A stretch of DNA of 64,000 bases from Mesorhizobium sp. M8A.F.Ca.ET.218.01.1.1 (GTDB lineage Bacteria > Pseudomonadota > Alphaproteobacteria > Rhizobiales > Rhizobiaceae), in contig NZ_SRUZ01000005.1 in assembly GCF_004791165.1 (NCBI RefSeq), positions 372,001 through 436,000 of the forward strand. Reading direction: 5' to 3'. A program made the translations under genes and the position numbers. The notes under the pieces are model-generated. The model was not told the DNA's origin. It made no database searches and was given only the letters and a program-made list of their open reading frames with translations. Shown here piece by piece: positions 8,236 through 16,911 of this stretch; position 1 is the stretch's first letter; every line of letters starts with the position of its first letter.

Positions 8236-9387
8236 TCAGGTAGCCGGTTTCTGTGGGAGGGGCGAAATCGGCATTCCGGGGCCGATCTTCTGCAGATTGC
8301 CTGTGATCACCTGGTCGCCTTCGGCGACGCCGCTGAGGATGGCGACCATGTCGCCGCTGGTCGGCCCAAGCGAAACCAGCCGCTGGTCGACCGTATTGCC
8401 CTTGCCGACGACGTAGAGATATTTGCCGAGCTGGCTTGATCCCAGCGCGACCTGCGGCACCATCAGCGCGTCGGGCTGTTGTTTGACGTGCAGCCGCACG
8501 CGAACATACTGGCCTGGCAAGAGCGTGAACTTGGCGTTGCCGATGGTGGCGCGTGTGGTGATCGTGCCGGTCGAGTGATCGATCGTATTGTCGATGAAGG
8601 TGAGCTCGCCCTTCTGGTGGGCTTCGGTCTCACCCGGAAGCAGGACCTCGACCTCGATTGGGCCGGCAGCACGCGCTTCCTCGATCTGCGCCAGATCCGT
8701 CTCGCTTGGATTGAAGGTGACGTAGATCGGATCAAGCTGCACCAGCGTGTTGAGCACGGTGCCGGCAACGCTGACCAGCGTTCCCACGGAGGCCTGGTTG
8801 CGGCCCAGGCGTCCGGGGAATGGCGCATGGATTTCAGCGTAGCTCAAATTGAGCTCGGCCGTGCGCACGGCGGCCTGGTTGAGCGCCAGCGACGCCTGCG
8901 CCTCGCGCAAGGTGCTGGTGCGCTGGTCGAAGCTGTCCTTGTCCAGGTAACCGCTCTTGGCAAGCTCGGTACCGCGGCCGAGATTGGAACGCGCATAGTC
9001 GAGCGTCGCCGTATCGCGCTGCACCTGGGCCTTCGCCTGATCGAGCGCGGCCTGGAAGTCGTCGGGCGAGATCTTGTAGAGCGTGTCGCCCTGCCGCACA
9101 TCGGCGCCGTCTTGCGCCGTCTGTTCCTGCAGGTAGCCAGGGACGCGCGCCTGCAGCGTGATGCTGCGGATCGGCTCGGTCCGCGCGGCATAGTCGAGGT
9201 AGATCGGGATCGTCTTCTTGACGACGCTCGCCACCGGCACCGGCATGACGAACGCGGCTGGAGCGGGCGCGGCCCCGGCCGTGCCGGCATTCAGGCTGAG
9301 ATTGCCCATGTCCAGCAGGTGGACGCTGGCCACCGAGATCGCACCCAGCGCGACAGCCGTTCCCAACGCGATTTTCCATTTACGCAT
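8236..9387 (-). CDS. RND efflux periplasmic adaptor (AcrA/MexA family)
   Basis: A 383-residue membrane fusion protein that links an RND pump to an outer-membrane channel. It has an N-terminal signal/anchor segment (residues 1-28), then the barrel-sandwich half-motif seen in RVPGYLQEQTAQDGADVRQG, a coiled-coil hairpin (about 105-170, rich in Ala, Gln and Leu) and the beta-barrel part with LVQLDPIYVTFNPSETDL. It is downstream of the pump gene with a 15-base gap. No outer-membrane factor gene follows, so the pump must borrow one from elsewhere. Regulation is probably by the divergent TetR protein. Confidence 0.94.
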   Translation of the reverse strand: MRKWKIALGTAVALGAISVASVHLLDMGNLSLNAGTAGAAPAPAAFVMPVPVASVVKKTIPIYLDYAARTEPIRSITLQARVPGYLQEQTAQDGADVRQGDTLYKISPDDFQAALDQAKAQVQRDTATLDYARSNLGRGTELAKSGYLDKDSFDQRTSTLREAQASLALNQAAVRTAELNLSYAEIHAPFPGRLGRNQASVGTLVSVAGTVLNTLVQLDPIYVTFNPSETDLAQIEEARAAGPIEVEVLLPGETEAHQKGELTFIDNTIDHSTGTITTRATIGNAKFTLLPGQYVRVRLHVKQQPDALMVPQVALGSSQLGKYLYVVGKGNTVDQRLVSLGPTSGDMVAILSGVAEGDQVITGNLQKIGPGMPISPLPQKPAT

Positions 9388-9402
9388 GATGATTCTCCAA
9401 TC

Positions 9403-12400
9403 TTATTCGGCCGCTTCCGCCAGGGGAGGGAAGGCGGGTTTGGCCGTTGGTTCAGTGTGTTGAGAGGCGGGCTCGTCGCCGCCGCGCCGTTCGCGCAGCT
9501 GTTCGATGACCGCGTAGAAGACAGGCACGAACACCAGCGACAGGATGGTCGCCGCGACCATGCCGCCAAACACGGTGGTGCCGATCGACTGACGGCTTGC
9601 GGCACCCGCGCCGGTGGCGATCATCAGCGGCACCACGCCGAGGATGAAGGCAAACGCGGTCATCAGGATCGGCCGCAGTCTCAGCCGGGCGGCCTCCATC
9701 GATGCCTCGACGATGGTGAGGCCTTCCTCGCGCCGCCGTCTTGCGAACTCGACGATCAGAATGGCGTTCTTGGCCGCCAGGCCGATCAGCATGACGAAGC
9801 CGATCTGCGAATAGACGTCGATCTGCATGCCACGCACCCAAAGTGCGGCGAACGCGCCGAACAGGGCGAGAGGCACGGCCAGCAGCACCATGAACGGCAT
9901 CGCCCAGCTCTCGTACTGCGCCGCCAGGATCAGGAAGACGAAGACGATGGCGAGGGCAAACACAACCGACGCGATCGATCCAGCCTTGAGTTCCTGGAAG
10001 GTGATGCCGGTCCATTCGAAACCGAAATCCCTGGGCAGCGCGGTCGCCGCTGCCCGCTCCATGGCGGCGACCGCCTGGCCCGACGAATAACCGGGCGCGG
10101 CGCCGCCATTGATGGTGGCCGAGGCGTTGTTGTTGTAGTGCGGCACGGTTTCCGGGCCGACGAACGGCACGAGCTTGCCCAGCGTGCTGAGCGGCACCAT
10201 GCCGCCGGAGGCATTGCGCACATAGAGCCGTGAAATATCGGCGGCACCCGCACGAGAATCCTTGTCGGCCTGGATGGTCACCCGGAAGGTGCGGCCGAAC
10301 AGGTTGAAGTCGTTCACGTAGAGCGAGCCGAGATAGATCTGCAGCGTGTTGAAGACGTCGGGCAGGTTGAGGCCGAGCAGTTTCGCCTTGGCGCGGTCGA
10401 GATTGTAGTTGAACTGCGGCGTCGAGGTCGAGAACGGCGAGAACAGCTGCTGCGGATTGATTTCCGGTTGCTTGCGCGCCTCGGCGATCACCGCTTGCGT
10501 GGCGTCGTTGAGGGCCGTGCTGCCGCGGCCGGTGAGATCCTCGACGACGAATTCGAAGCCGCCTGTCGTACCGATGCCGGGGATGGACGGCGGATCGAAG
10601 GAGAGCGCGAAGGCCTCCGGGATCTGCAGCAGCTTCATGCGCACGTCGGCGACCAACTTGGAGGCGCTCTGGTCGGGACCACGCTGTTCCCACGGCTTGA
10701 GGATGGCGAACTCGACGGCCGAATTCGACTGCGCCGCGCTGGTCAGGAAGTTCAGGCCGCTGATCGAGCCGACGATGTCGACGCCGGGAGTCGCCTGCAG
10801 GATGTCGCGCGCCTTCTGTGCCACCGCATCGGTGCGCTCCAGCGAAGCGCCGTCGGGCAGCTGGATGACGACGAAGAAATAGCCCTGGTCCTCGACCGGA
10901 AGGAAGGTCGAGGGCAGCTTCTGCCAGACGAAATAGGTGGCGACCAGGCCGGCCGCGAACAGGCCAAGCATGATCCAGCGCAGCCGGATAAGGATGCGCA
11001 CGCCATGGGCATAGGCATGCGACAGCCTGTCGAAGCCTGTGTTGAACCAGCGGAACAGGAAGAATTGCGTCTCCCCGCGATGGCGCAGGAAGGCAGCGCT
11101 GAGCGCGGGACTGAGCGTCAGCGAGTTGAATGCGGAGATACCGACGGAGATCGCCACCGTCAGCGCGAACTGGTTGTAGAGCTTTCCGGAGACACCGGGA
11201 ATGAAGGCGACCGGCACGAACACGGCCATGAGCACGGCGGTGGTCGCAATGATCGGACCTGTCACCTCGGCCATGGCGGCTTTTGTCGCCGCCAGTGGTT
11301 TCAGCCCGGCTTCCAACTGTCGCTCCACATTCTCGACCACTACGATGGCGTCGTCGACGACCAGACCGATCGCCAGCACCATGCCGAGCAGCGAGAGCAT
11401 GTTGAGCGAGAAACCCATCATCTCCATGATGACGAGCGTCGCCACCAGCGACACTGGAATGGCGATGGTCGGAATGATGGTCGTGCGCCAGCTCTGCAGG
11501 AAGATGAACACCACCGCCACGACGAGCACCAGGGCTTCGCCGAGCGTGATCAGCACGTCATGCATCGAGGCCGAGACGAAGCGCGTCGTGTCGTAATGCA
11601 TCGCATAGTCGACGCCCTTGGGAAAACGGGCCGACAGTTCCTGCATCTTGTCCTTGACGCGCTGCTGCAGATCGAGCGCGTTGGAGCCGGGCATCTGATA
11701 GACGGCGAGCACCACTGTCGGGTCCTTGCCGAAGAAGGCAGAGGACGAATATTGCAGGGCGCCAAGCTCGATACGGGCGACGTCGCGCAGCCGCACCAGC
11801 GAACCCGTATCCGTGTTGGCACGCACGACGATGTCGCCGAATTCCTTCGGATCGCTCAACCGGCCGACGGCGTTGACCTGCATCTCGAAGGCAGTGCCGG
11901 CGGGCGCCGGCGATTGGCCGATCTTGCCGGCCGCCACCTGCACGTTTTGTTCGGCGATGGCGTTCTGGACGTCGACCGCGGTGATGCCGAGATTGGCGAG
12001 CTTGTCCGGGTCGAGCCAGACGCGCATCGAATAGCGCCGTTCGCCGAAGATCTGCACGTCGCCGACGCCAGGCAGCCGCTTCAGCGGATCCACCACCTGC
12101 AGATAGGCCAGGTTGGAGAGCGCCACCGGGTCGACGGAATGGTCGGGCGAGGTCAGGTTGACGATCAGCACGAAGTTCGGGTTCTGCTTCTTGATCGTCA
12201 CGCCGCCCTGGTTGACGATCGCCGGCAGCGAGGATGCCGCCTGCGAGACGCGGTTCTGGACGTCGACAGCGGCAGTGCTCAAGGAATAGCCGACATCGAA
12301 GGTGATGGTGATGGTCGACGAGCCGTCATTGGAACTCGTCGACGACATGTAGGTCATGCCTTGCACGCCGTTGATCTGCTGCTCCAGCGGCGTCGTCACG

Positions 12401-12588
12401 GTGTCTGCCACCACTTGCGCGCTGGCGCCCGGATAGTGGGCACTGACCACGACCTGCGGCGGCGTGATGTCGGGAAACTGCGAGACGGGCAGCAGGAAAT
12501 AACAAATCGTCCCGGCGAGCACCATGATGATGGCGATCGCAGAGGCGAAGATCGGACGATGGATGAAGAAGTTTACCACGACACGCAC
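9403..12588 (-). CDS. RND multidrug efflux pump (AcrB/MexB family, HAE1)
   Basis: A 1061-residue inner-membrane proton/drug antiporter of the hydrophobe/amphiphile efflux-1 family, full length for the group. The N-terminus NFFIHRPIFASAIAIIMVLAG and the proton-relay helix with GLVVDDAIVVVENVER are characteristic. Further marks are FLPVEDQGYFFVVIQLPDGA and GLAAKNAILIVEFARRRRE. The GTG start at 12588 has GGAGAGG just upstream. The pump precedes its adaptor gene, and the 5' end overlaps a small upstream ORF by 16 bases, suggesting coupling. Confidence 0.96.
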   Translation of the reverse strand: MRVVVNFFIHRPIFASAIAIIMVLAGTICYFLLPVSQFPDITPPQVVVSAHYPGASAQVVADTVTTPLEQQINGVQGMTYMSSTSSNDGSSTITITFDVGYSLSTAAVDVQNRVSQAASSLPAIVNQGGVTIKKQNPNFVLIVNLTSPDHSVDPVALSNLAYLQVVDPLKRLPGVGDVQIFGERRYSMRVWLDPDKLANLGITAVDVQNAIAEQNVQVAAGKIGQSPAPAGTAFEMQVNAVGRLSDPKEFGDIVVRANTDTGSLVRLRDVARIELGALQYSSSAFFGKDPTVVLAVYQMPGSNALDLQQRVKDKMQELSARFPKGVDYAMHYDTTRFVSASMHDVLITLGEALVLVVAVVFIFLQSWRTTIIPTIAIPVSLVATLVIMEMMGFSLNMLSLLGMVLAIGLVVDDAIVVVENVERQLEAGLKPLAATKAAMAEVTGPIIATTAVLMAVFVPVAFIPGVSGKLYNQFALTVAISVGISAFNSLTLSPALSAAFLRHRGETQFFLFRWFNTGFDRLSHAYAHGVRILIRLRWIMLGLFAAGLVATYFVWQKLPSTFLPVEDQGYFFVVIQLPDGASLERTDAVAQKARDILQATPGVDIVGSISGLNFLTSAAQSNSAVEFAILKPWEQRGPDQSASKLVADVRMKLLQIPEAFALSFDPPSIPGIGTTGGFEFVVEDLTGRGSTALNDATQAVIAEARKQPEINPQQLFSPFSTSTPQFNYNLDRAKAKLLGLNLPDVFNTLQIYLGSLYVNDFNLFGRTFRVTIQADKDSRAGAADISRLYVRNASGGMVPLSTLGKLVPFVGPETVPHYNNNASATINGGAAPGYSSGQAVAAMERAAATALPRDFGFEWTGITFQELKAGSIASVVFALAIVFVFLILAAQYESWAMPFMVLLAVPLALFGAFAALWVRGMQIDVYSQIGFVMLIGLAAKNAILIVEFARRRREEGLTIVEASMEAARLRLRPILMTAFAFILGVVPLMIATGAGAASRQSIGTTVFGGMVAATILSLVFVPVFYAVIEQLRERRGGDEPASQHTEPTAKPAFPPLAEAAE

Positions 12589-12824
12589 GCCTCTCCAGCC
12601 GCTCTTACCCGCCCGAAGGCGTTGGCGACCCTGGACAACTGGCCATGCCCGTCACGGGACATTTCCCGTGAACGCAGCAACGGCACCCCCCGACGCTGCC
12701 CATCGGCAAGCGAGCGCAACATGTTCTCGAAGGCGCGGGGGTCGACCCCATCTGCTTTCATGACCAGCCGGATCATCGGATCCCGGACGGCCTCATCTAT
12801 GGTAAGATCGCGGCGCTGTGGCAT
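12573..12824 (-). CDS. Small hypothetical protein upstream of the RND pump
   Basis: An 83-residue basic protein of unknown function, beginning MPQRRDLTIDEAVRDPMIR, with no membrane segment or recognised domain. An AAGGAG stands 8 bases before its ATG. The DPMIRLVMKADGVDP stretch looks like a real conserved motif of rhizobial hypothetical proteins, but I could not test this. Its 3' end overlaps the pump start by 16 bases, so it is likely the first gene of the efflux operon and controlled by the TetR operators upstream. Confidence 0.6.
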   Translation of the reverse strand: MPQRRDLTIDEAVRDPMIRLVMKADGVDPRAFENMLRSLADGQRRGVPLLRSREMSRDGHGQLSRVANAFGRVRAAGEACVSW

Positions 12825-12978
12825 TGGCCGGCTCCTTGTCTGTCGATTCGCAGCCCATGCTCACGAACCGTTTTTCATCTCTTCACCGGCCGAAGCCGCA
12901 TGATTGGCAATCTTTTCGTCCATCTCGATCTGGTAGGACCAGTTCACGACCTTGTTATTGACGACGGACGCTATAGGT

Positions 12979-12994
12979 GTTACCAGTAAGTAAC
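12979..12994. promoter_or_regulatory. Candidate TetR operator, site 1
   Basis: GTTACCAGTAAGTAAC is a dyad with GTTAC/GTAAC arms and a 6-base spacer. It lies between the efflux operon and the divergent tetR gene and has the same architecture as a second site 25 bases away, so it is a good candidate operator for that TetR protein. Confidence 0.7.
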
Positions 12995-13003
12995 ATGCTG
13001 GAA

Positions 13004-13019
13004 GTTACAGACCGGTAAC
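13004..13019. promoter_or_regulatory. Candidate TetR operator, site 2
   Basis: GTTACAGACCGGTAAC repeats the GTTAC-N6-GTAAC architecture of the neighbouring site. The outer arms of the two sites also pair with each other (GGTGTTACC and GGTAACACC), giving an overall symmetric region centred near 12999. Two dimers binding side by side would block both divergent promoters. Confidence 0.7.
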
Positions 13020-13067
13020 ACCCTAGTCAAGAGGTGGCCGAGGGTTTTTTGGAAACGAAAGGAGATC

Positions 13068-13661
13068 ATGATGACAGACGGCGTCGTGGAGCGCTCTCGT
13101 CCCCGGGATCGGATTCTGGAGACGGCGCGTGACATGTTCCATAAGCACGGCATCAAGGGCGTCGGCGTCGACGCCATCACCGAGGCTGCCGGCACGAACA
13201 AGATGACGCTCTATCGTCACTTCGAGTCCAAGGACGAACTGATCGTCGAATGCCTGCGCGCCAACGCCTTGAAAGCCGGCGCGATGTGGGAAACGTTCGA
13301 GGCCGAGCATCCGGGCGACAAACTCGCCCAGCTTCATGCCTGGGTTCGCAAGGCCGCCGCCATGCTCAACACCGATGGCCGCGGCTGCGACATGGCCAAT
13401 GCCGCCGCCGAACTGACCGAACCTGATCATCCGGCAAGGCGCGTGATCAAGGAGCTCAAGGAAGCCCAGCGCGAACGCCTGGTCGGGCTCTGCCGGGATG
13501 CCGGTATCGGCCAGGCCGAACTTCTCGCCGATACGCTGTCGCTGCTGTTTGAAGGCGCGCGTGTCAGCGTGCAGACCGTCGGCGCCGAAGGCCCCAGCAC
13601 GCAGTTCGTGCGTATGGCGGAAGGGCTGATCGTTTCCTTCAGGGGAACTGCAGCAAACTGA
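13068..13661 (+). CDS. TetR/AcrR-family regulator of the RND efflux operon
   Basis: A 197-residue repressor with a typical TetR helix-turn-helix at residues 12-58 (ILETARDMFHKHGIKGVGVD, then TNKMTLYRHFESKDELI). The remaining two thirds form the helical ligand-binding and dimer domain. AAAGGAG lies before the ATG pair at 13068/13071. The gene is divergent from the pump operon and two GTTAC-N6-GTAAC dyads lie in the shared promoter region. Inferred role: repression of the efflux genes and of itself until a toxic compound binds. Confidence 0.94.
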   Translation: MMTDGVVERSRPRDRILETARDMFHKHGIKGVGVDAITEAAGTNKMTLYRHFESKDELIVECLRANALKAGAMWETFEAEHPGDKLAQLHAWVRKAAAMLNTDGRGCDMANAAAELTEPDHPARRVIKELKEAQRERLVGLCRDAGIGQAELLADTLSLLFEGARVSVQTVGAEGPSTQFVRMAEGLIVSFRGTAAN

Positions 13662-13747
13662 CACCTGCCGGACTGCCAACGATCCATGCGATTCCGTGAC
13701 CGGGAAGGAGGTGGCGTGGCGGCGTCGCGATTGCTGCCGATCGGAAC

Positions 13748-13862
13748 GAAAAAAGCCCGCTGCCGGGAGGAGGTGGCAGCGGGCTCGATTTCGAATGTGG
13801 CGCGGGAGGAGGTGCGCCCCATTCAGCGTCGGCATCGCATCTGGGAGGAGTAGATGGCCGAC
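13748..13862 (-). ncRNA. Small RNA with three anti-Shine-Dalgarno loops (alpha-r14/suhB-like)
   Basis: On the minus strand this gap encodes three consecutive hairpins, each with a CU-rich anti-SD loop. They are CATCT-ACTCCTCCC-AGATG (13838-13856), GGCGC-ACCTCCTCCC-GCGCC (13799-13818), and an 11-bp stem with loop ACCTCCTCCC followed by a U-run (13754-13785, U-run to 13749). The last is a classical intrinsic terminator. A plausible promoter is TTGCCG (13892-13897), a 17-base spacer and TAGTTT (13869-13874), giving a start near 13862. Repeated CCUCCUCCC loops are the hallmark of the alpha-r14 and cuckoo-type sRNAs of alphaproteobacteria, thought to pair with ribosome binding sites. The fold is read directly; family membership is inferred. 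It fills most of the 302-base gap between the tetR and lacI genes. Confidence 0.8.
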
Positions 13863-13963
13863 AACCAGAAACTACGAATTGCCCAATGATTCGGCAACAA
13901 TGAATTGTGCATAGCTGCTGTGCAGATTCGCCGTGGCGCCGCGCGAATTCGGGAAAGTGGGCC

Positions 13964-14986
13964 TCACTGCACCGGCACGTTTTCCCGGAAAATCAGTCGC
14001 GGCTCGATGAATTTGCGTGTGAGATAGGGCGCCGATGAGGCGATCGAGCCGAGCAGTTGGATGACCGACTGCTCCGCGATCAACCTGGCGTTCTGGTCGA
14101 TGACGACGTCGGTGAGGTCGTCGACGAGATAGCCGCGCGTCTCCCTCGTCAGGTCGTGGCAGATGAACACCGGCTTGCGGTTGGGCCTGGCTTCCCGGAT
14201 CGCCTTGGCAATGCCGGAGCGCCCGGCGCCGACGCAATAGATGCCGAGCAGTTCCGGTTCGTTGCGCAACGCCTTCATGGTTTCCGCATAGCTGGCATCG
14301 GGTTCGTCATTGATCTCGACGGCGCTGCTGACGGTGAGATTGGGAAATTCCTCGCCGAGCACCGAGCGGAATCCCATCTCGCGCTCTTCATGGCCGCGAT
14401 AGGAGCGCGAGCCGACGACCATCGCCAGCCGCCCCTCGCGTCCGCCGAGGAAGCGTCCCATCAAAAGGGCCGCCGTCCGTCCCGCCATGCGGTTGTCGAT
14501 GCCGACATAAGCCGAGCGCGGTGCGGCCGGAATATCGGATACCAGCGTCACCAGGCGGATGCCGGCCTCGACGATGTCGCGCAGGATGTTGCGTGTCCTG
14601 GGATGATCGACCGCGATGACACCGACGCCATTGGCCCGCAGCGACAATTTTTCGACCGCTGTCTGCAGGGCATTGGGCGAGATGCCGGCGAGATTGTGGA
14701 TCCGGCAGGATGCCACCAGCGGCAGGCGTGAGGCATAGTCCTCGATATGCTTTGCCAGATCCTGCATGAAGGCGTTGCTGCCGATCGGCAGGAAGAATTC
14801 GAGGTTTGCGGGCTTCGAGGGAAGCGTCACCTGGTCGGCGATAGGCAGATAGCCGAGCTGCTTGGCGGCCTCCATGACGCGTTGCCGGTTGGCGGCACTC
14901 GCTCCGGGCCGATTGTTGAGCACCCTGTCGACCGTGGCGGTCGACAGCCCGCAGGTCCTGGCGATGTCGGAGACGGTGGCCTTCAT
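13964..14986 (-). CDS. LacI-family regulator of the adjacent sugar transporter
   Basis: A 340-residue regulator with a LacI helix-turn-helix and hinge at residues 1-55 (VSDIARTCGLSTATVDRVLN). A periplasmic-binding-like sugar-sensing domain follows, containing VGIDNRMAGRTAALLMGRFLGG. It is the last gene of a minus-strand cluster of binding protein, permease and ATPase, 27 bases after the ATPase gene, and is probably co-transcribed. It resembles the regulators of ribose or inositol-type importers. The inducer is unknown. Confidence 0.94.
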   Translation of the reverse strand: MKATVSDIARTCGLSTATVDRVLNNRPGASAANRQRVMEAAKQLGYLPIADQVTLPSKPANLEFFLPIGSNAFMQDLAKHIEDYASRLPLVASCRIHNLAGISPNALQTAVEKLSLRANGVGVIAVDHPRTRNILRDIVEAGIRLVTLVSDIPAAPRSAYVGIDNRMAGRTAALLMGRFLGGREGRLAMVVGSRSYRGHEEREMGFRSVLGEEFPNLTVSSAVEINDEPDASYAETMKALRNEPELLGIYCVGAGRSGIAKAIREARPNRKPVFICHDLTRETRGYLVDDLTDVVIDQNARLIAEQSVIQLLGSIASSAPYLTRKFIEPRLIFRENVPVQ

Positions 14987-15013
14987 GCCGCGACCCTATA
15001 TGCCGATGCTCCC

Positions 15014-15805
15014 TCAGTGCCCCGGCTTGCCATCGGCGAGGGCGTCGCGGATGTCCTTTTCCGACATGCCGGTGATGATGCGCTCGACTTCCGTCACGGT
15101 CGTCGTCTTCGGATCGATGTCGTCGGCGACCACCTTGCCCCTGCGCATGACGACGATGCGGTCGACCACCTGGAAGACATGGTGGATGTTGTGCGCGATG
15201 AAGATGCAGGAGTGGCCAGAATCACGCGCGTTGCGCACGAAGCTCAGCACGCCTTGTGTTTCGGCGACGCCGAGATTGTTGGTCGGCTCGTCGAGGATGA
15301 TCAGGTCGCTGTCGAAATGCATGGCGCGCGCGATCGCGACCGCCTGGCGCTCGCCGCCGGAGAGCGAGCCGATCGGCGTCGTCGGCGGGATGTTCTTGGA
15401 GATGCCGACCTGTTTGAGCAGATCGCGGGCGACCGTGTTCATCGCCTCCTGGTCCATGCGGTTGAGGAAGCGCGGCGGCTTGATCGGCTCACGTCCCAGG
15501 AACAGGTTGCGCGCGATCGACAGTTGCGTGACCAGGGCGGAGTCCTGATAAATGGTCTCGATGCCGTGGGCGATGGCATCGCTGGTGCTGCGCAAGGTGA
15601 CCTTCTTGCCGCGGATGAAGATGTCGCCGCTGGTCAGCGGCACCGCGCCGGAGAGAACCTTGATCAGCGTCGATTTGCCGGCGCCATTGTCGCCCAGCAG
15701 GCCGACGATCTCACGCTCGTTGACATGGAAATTGGCGTCCACCAGCGCCTGCACGCGGCCATAGGACTTGCGGATGTTCTGCATGCGGATCAATGGCTCG
15801 GCCAT
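15014..15805 (-). CDS. Sugar ABC transporter ATP-binding protein (FrcA-like, single domain)
   Basis: A 263-residue ATPase with one nucleotide-binding domain: Walker A GDNGAGKST (about residues 38-46), signature LSGGERQAVAIARA, Walker B LIILDEPT and the switch histidine in FIAHNIHH. Most ribose-type importers have a duplicated ATPase of about 500 residues; the single-domain form is like rhizobial FrcA. The gene starts 3 bases after the permease stop, so they are one transcript. Confidence 0.94.
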   Translation of the reverse strand: MAEPLIRMQNIRKSYGRVQALVDANFHVNEREIVGLLGDNGAGKSTLIKVLSGAVPLTSGDIFIRGKKVTLRSTSDAIAHGIETIYQDSALVTQLSIARNLFLGREPIKPPRFLNRMDQEAMNTVARDLLKQVGISKNIPPTTPIGSLSGGERQAVAIARAMHFDSDLIILDEPTNNLGVAETQGVLSFVRNARDSGHSCIFIAHNIHHVFQVVDRIVVMRRGKVVADDIDPKTTTVTEVERIITGMSEKDIRDALADGKPGH

Positions 15806-15808
15806 GGT

Positions 15809-16795
15809 TCAAGTCCCCGCCTGGTGCCGGCGTTCCAGCCACGAATGCAACGCCATCATGCCAAGGATGATCGCGCCGATGAAGATGTTGTAGGCAAGCC
15901 CGGGCACGCCGATCAGCACGATGCCGTTGCGCATGACGCGCAGGATCAGGATGCCGAGCACGGTGCCGATGATGGTGCCGCGCCCGCCGGTCAGCGCCGT
16001 GCCGCCGATCACCACCATGGCGATCACCTCCAGTTCGTAGCCGCTGCCGCTGTTGGGGTTGGCGGCGGATGTGCGCAGTGAGGAAATGACGCCGGCAAGC
16101 GACGCCATCAGCGAAGACAGCACGAACAGGCCGACCTTGACGCGGTTGACATTGACGCCACGGGCGCGCGCCGCGTTGGGATTGCCGCCGGCCGCCTGGA
16201 TCCAGTTGCCGGTCCGGCTTTGCGTCAGGACATAGCCGAGGGCGATCGCGGCGGCGATGAACCAGAACAGCGACATGTAGATGCGGAACGGGCCGATGAA
16301 GAAATCGCCGACCAGCGCCTCCGCCAGCCAGCTGCCCTCGGCGCTCCAGGTGCGCTGCGGAAACCCGTCGGTGATGAAAAGCGCGCTGCCGCGCACCACC
16401 AGCAGCATGCCGAGCGTCACCAGGAAGGACGGGATCTTGAGCCGCGTGACGAACCAGCCATTGACCAGGCCGATCAAAGCGGCAACCACCAGCGCGACGA
16501 CGAAGCCCATCTCCAGCGAGGTGACGCCGGCATTGAACAGCGTCCACATCAGCACCGGCGAGAAACCGAACAGGGACCCGACGGAAAGGTCGAATTCGCC
16601 CGACGTCATCAACAGCGTCATCGCCAGCGCGATCAGGCCGAGCTCGACGGTGAAGGCCAGCGTGTTGGAGATGTTCTGCGGCGACAGGAAGTCGTGGTTG
16701 AAACCCCAGAAAACGGCGATCTCGGCGATGAGCAGAACGAAGGGTCCGAATTCCGGCCGCGCGATCAGGCGTTGGATGAGCGAATGATTTTCCAC
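15809..16795 (-). CDS. Sugar ABC transporter permease (RbsC/FrcC-like)
   Basis: A 328-residue, about ten-helix permease of the BPD_transp_2 family. Marks are TSGEFDLSVGSLFGF near residue 70, RLKIPSFLVTLGML, and the C-terminal VIGGTALTGGRGTIIGTVLG. The GTG at 16795 is chosen because this is where family similarity begins (VENHSLIQRLIARPEFGPFV); a longer frame upstream has no similarity. It sits 116 bases after the binding-protein gene and directly before the ATPase. Confidence 0.93.
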   Translation of the reverse strand: MENHSLIQRLIARPEFGPFVLLIAEIAVFWGFNHDFLSPQNISNTLAFTVELGLIALAMTLLMTSGEFDLSVGSLFGFSPVLMWTLFNAGVTSLEMGFVVALVVAALIGLVNGWFVTRLKIPSFLVTLGMLLVVRGSALFITDGFPQRTWSAEGSWLAEALVGDFFIGPFRIYMSLFWFIAAAIALGYVLTQSRTGNWIQAAGGNPNAARARGVNVNRVKVGLFVLSSLMASLAGVISSLRTSAANPNSGSGYELEVIAMVVIGGTALTGGRGTIIGTVLGILILRVMRNGIVLIGVPGLAYNIFIGAIILGMMALHSWLERRHQAGT

Positions 16796-16911
16796 TGGGA
16801 ACCCGCGACATGGTTGGAACGGGCCGCGACCTCCACCGCATCGGGTGGACATGCCGCGGCGCAGGAAGATAGCTGGCGCCGCGCGAGATGCGCGGCGCCA
16901 GGGATCGCGGA

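Noticed and set aside
10468..12903. 811-codon frame antisense to the RND pump
   Set aside because: It mirrors the third-base bias of the pump gene, is mainly Arg/Gly/Asp/His, and shows no recognisable fold.
13696..13914. 72-codon plus-strand frame between the tetR and lacI genes
   Set aside because: It lies across the three-hairpin sRNA and its terminator; no ribosome site and no homologous pattern.
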